A stretch of DNA of 24,117 bases from CAYLOC01 sp964385195 (GTDB lineage Bacteria > Actinomycetota > Actinomycetes > Propionibacteriales > Nocardioidaceae), in assembly GCA_964385195.1 (NCBI GenBank), contig CAYLOC010000023.1:1-24117 (forward strand), given 5' to 3'. The first letter of the stretch is position 1; each line of letters begins with the position of its first letter. The notes beneath the pieces were generated by a model. That model did not search any database. It was not told where the DNA came from and was given only the letters and a program-made list of their open reading frames with translations. The translations under genes were made by a program, and so were the position numbers. Positions 23,134-24,117 of the stretch are shown piece after piece.

Positions 23134-23967
23134 ATGCAGCCGCTGGTGTCGTCGAGGGAGCTGGCCGACCTGCTCGACCGGGCCGGGGTCGTCGTGTTGG
23201 ACGTGCGCTGGCGGCTGGGTGGCCCGTCGGCACGGGCGGACTACGACGAGGCTCACCTTCCCGATGCCGTGTTCGTCGACCTGGAAACCGCGTTGTCCGC
23301 ACCGCCGGATGCCCGTGGACGGCACCCGCTGCCGGACGCCGACCACTTCACCGCGCAGATGCGTGCGGCCGGGGTCCGCGCCGAGTCTCATGTCGTGTGT
23401 TACGACGACGGCCCGGGGACGTCGGCCGCGCGCGCGTGGTGGCTGCTGCGGTACTACGGCCATCGGCACGTGCAGGTGCTCGACGGGGGCTACGCCGGCT
23501 GGGTCCGTGACGGGCGACGTACGACCTCGGTCGTACCAGACCCCTCCGCCGGCGACTTCACCGCAGAACCCGGCCACCTGCCGCTGCTGACCGCGCGGGA
23601 CGCCGAGGACCTCGCGCGTACCGGGGTACTGCTGGACGCGAGGTCCGCCGAGCGGTACGCCGGTACGCAGGAGCCGGTGGACGCCGTCGGTGGGCACATT
23701 CCCGGTGCCCTCAGCGCGCCCACGACCGGGAACGTCGACGCCGAGGGCAGGTTCCTTCCTGCCGACGTGCTGCGCGAACGTTTCGAAGCGCTCGGTGTGA
23801 CCGCGCACCGCGGGGTCGGCGCCTACTGCGGGAGCGGCGTGACCGCGGCGCATGAGGTGCTGGCGTTGGACGTCGCGGGCTACCCGGCGGCGCTGTACGC
23901 CGACTCGTGGAGTGGGTGGATTACCGACCCGCGTCGCCCGGTGGCGACCGGGGACACGCCCGGCTGA
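23134..23967 (+). CDS. sseA: 3-mercaptopyruvate/thiosulfate sulfurtransferase (tandem rhodanese)
   Basis: The 277-aa protein has two rhodanese domains: an inactive N-terminal one (about 1-130) and a catalytic C-terminal one (about 148-270). The active-site loop is CGSGVTA with persulfide cysteine C232. This loop is the form found in mercaptopyruvate sulfurtransferases such as E. coli SseA. It transfers sulfane sulfur to thiols, cyanide or proteins in the cytosol. ATG 23134 is the first start consistent with the rhodanese fold (VSSRELADLL). It is divergent from tdk and convergent with sepH, whose stop lies 10 nt away. Confidence 0.93.
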   Translation: MQPLVSSRELADLLDRAGVVVLDVRWRLGGPSARADYDEAHLPDAVFVDLETALSAPPDARGRHPLPDADHFTAQMRAAGVRAESHVVCYDDGPGTSAARAWWLLRYYGHRHVQVLDGGYAGWVRDGRRTTSVVPDPSAGDFTAEPGHLPLLTARDAEDLARTGVLLDARSAERYAGTQEPVDAVGGHIPGALSAPTTGNVDAEGRFLPADVLRERFEALGVTAHRGVGAYCGSGVTAAHEVLALDVAGYPAALYADSWSGWITDPRRPVATGDTPG

Positions 23968-23990
23968 GCGCGGCCGGCTAGGAGTCGGGC
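23958..23990. terminator. Weak hairpin between the convergent sulfurtransferase and sepH ends
   Basis: GCCCGGCT (23958-23965) can pair with AGTCGGGC (23983-23990), seven Watson-Crick pairs and one G-U. It encloses the TGA of the sulfurtransferase and the TAG of sepH. Short and without a U-tract, it is only a possible bidirectional terminator. Confidence 0.3.
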
Positions 23991-24117
23991 TCGTCGTCGC
24001 TGCCCCGGCCGAACATGATCTCGTCCCAGCTCGGGACGCTGGCGCGGCGGTTGCGCCGCTTGCGCTTGGGGGTGGGTTCGGTCTCGGGTTCGCTGCGCCG
24101 GCGCTGCCGTTTCGGCG
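23978..24117 (-). CDS. sepH: Septation protein SepH, C-terminal fragment
   Basis: Only the last 45 codons and the TAG stop are inside the window; the gene continues past the right edge. The visible tail is a basic, Arg/Lys-rich linker followed by RRASVPSWDEIMFG and an acidic end (GSDDEPDS). The VPSWDEIMFG box is the hallmark C-terminus of SepH (DUF3071), an actinobacterial protein that binds FtsZ and stimulates its assembly during division. This fragment is the best lineage marker in the window. Confidence 0.9.
   Translation of the reverse strand, partial: PKRQRRRSEPETEPTPKRKRRNRRASVPSWDEIMFGRGSDDEPDS

Noticed and set aside
23086..23853. N-terminal extension of thymidine kinase
   Set aside because: It is antisense to the sulfurtransferase, and the P-loop of thymidine kinases lies close to the N-terminus.

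Overview
The window comes from a very G+C-rich actinobacterium. Third codon positions are almost all G or C, GTG starts are common, and the right edge carries the conserved C-terminal tail of SepH, a septation protein confined to Actinomycetota. The hopanoid gene set resembles those of Streptomyces, Frankia and their relatives, but I cannot name the genus. I see no tRNA or rRNA gene, insertion sequence, prophage or CRISPR array.

Layout. (1) 1-112 is a compact intergenic block of 20-nt modules in the order A-B-A'-B'. (2) 113-5369 holds an acyl-CoA synthetase and a pentapeptide/DinB protein on the minus strand. A large GNAT/acyl-CoA-ligase fusion resembling a PatA-type protein acetyltransferase diverges from them. 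(3) After a perfect 19-bp hairpin, 5480-7191 encodes a DUF5998-like protein and an alkaline-phosphatase-superfamily protein. (4) 7301-18217 is a complete core hopanoid operon in this order: marR-type regulator, dxs, hpnC, hpnD, hpnE, polyprenyl diphosphate synthase, shc, a fused hpnG-ispH, hpnH. Five of its junctions are ATGA overlaps. (5) A 16-bp-arm hairpin contains the stop codons of both convergent operons. (6) 18264-23085 on the minus strand is a tight four-gene unit: tdk, an 832-aa glycosyltransferase/wax-ester-synthase-type acyltransferase fusion, a DMT-family membrane protein and a short-chain dehydrogenase. (7) A mercaptopyruvate-type sulfurtransferase diverges from tdk and converges on the 3' end of sepH.

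How it fits together. The hopanoid operon encodes the first MEP-pathway enzyme (Dxs), the last one (IspH), a prenyl synthase, the three-step HpnC/D/E route from farnesyl diphosphate to squalene, the cyclase, and the two side-chain enzymes HpnH (adenosylation) and HpnG (adenine removal). One transcript could therefore supply precursor and turn it into C35 hopanoid. A near-identical 14-nt box lies upstream of both marR and dxs and is a plausible operator for the MarR protein.

The strongest candidate for something undescribed is the minus-strand lipid module. A single polypeptide joins an MGDG-synthase-like glycosyltransferase to a WS/DGAT acyltransferase with an intact HHxxxDG motif. It is translationally coupled to a membrane transporter and a reductase, and it stands tail to tail with the hopanoid operon. 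The HpnG-IspH fusion and the A-B-A'-B' element at the left edge also merit attention. All functional statements are inferred from motifs and context; no database search was possible.
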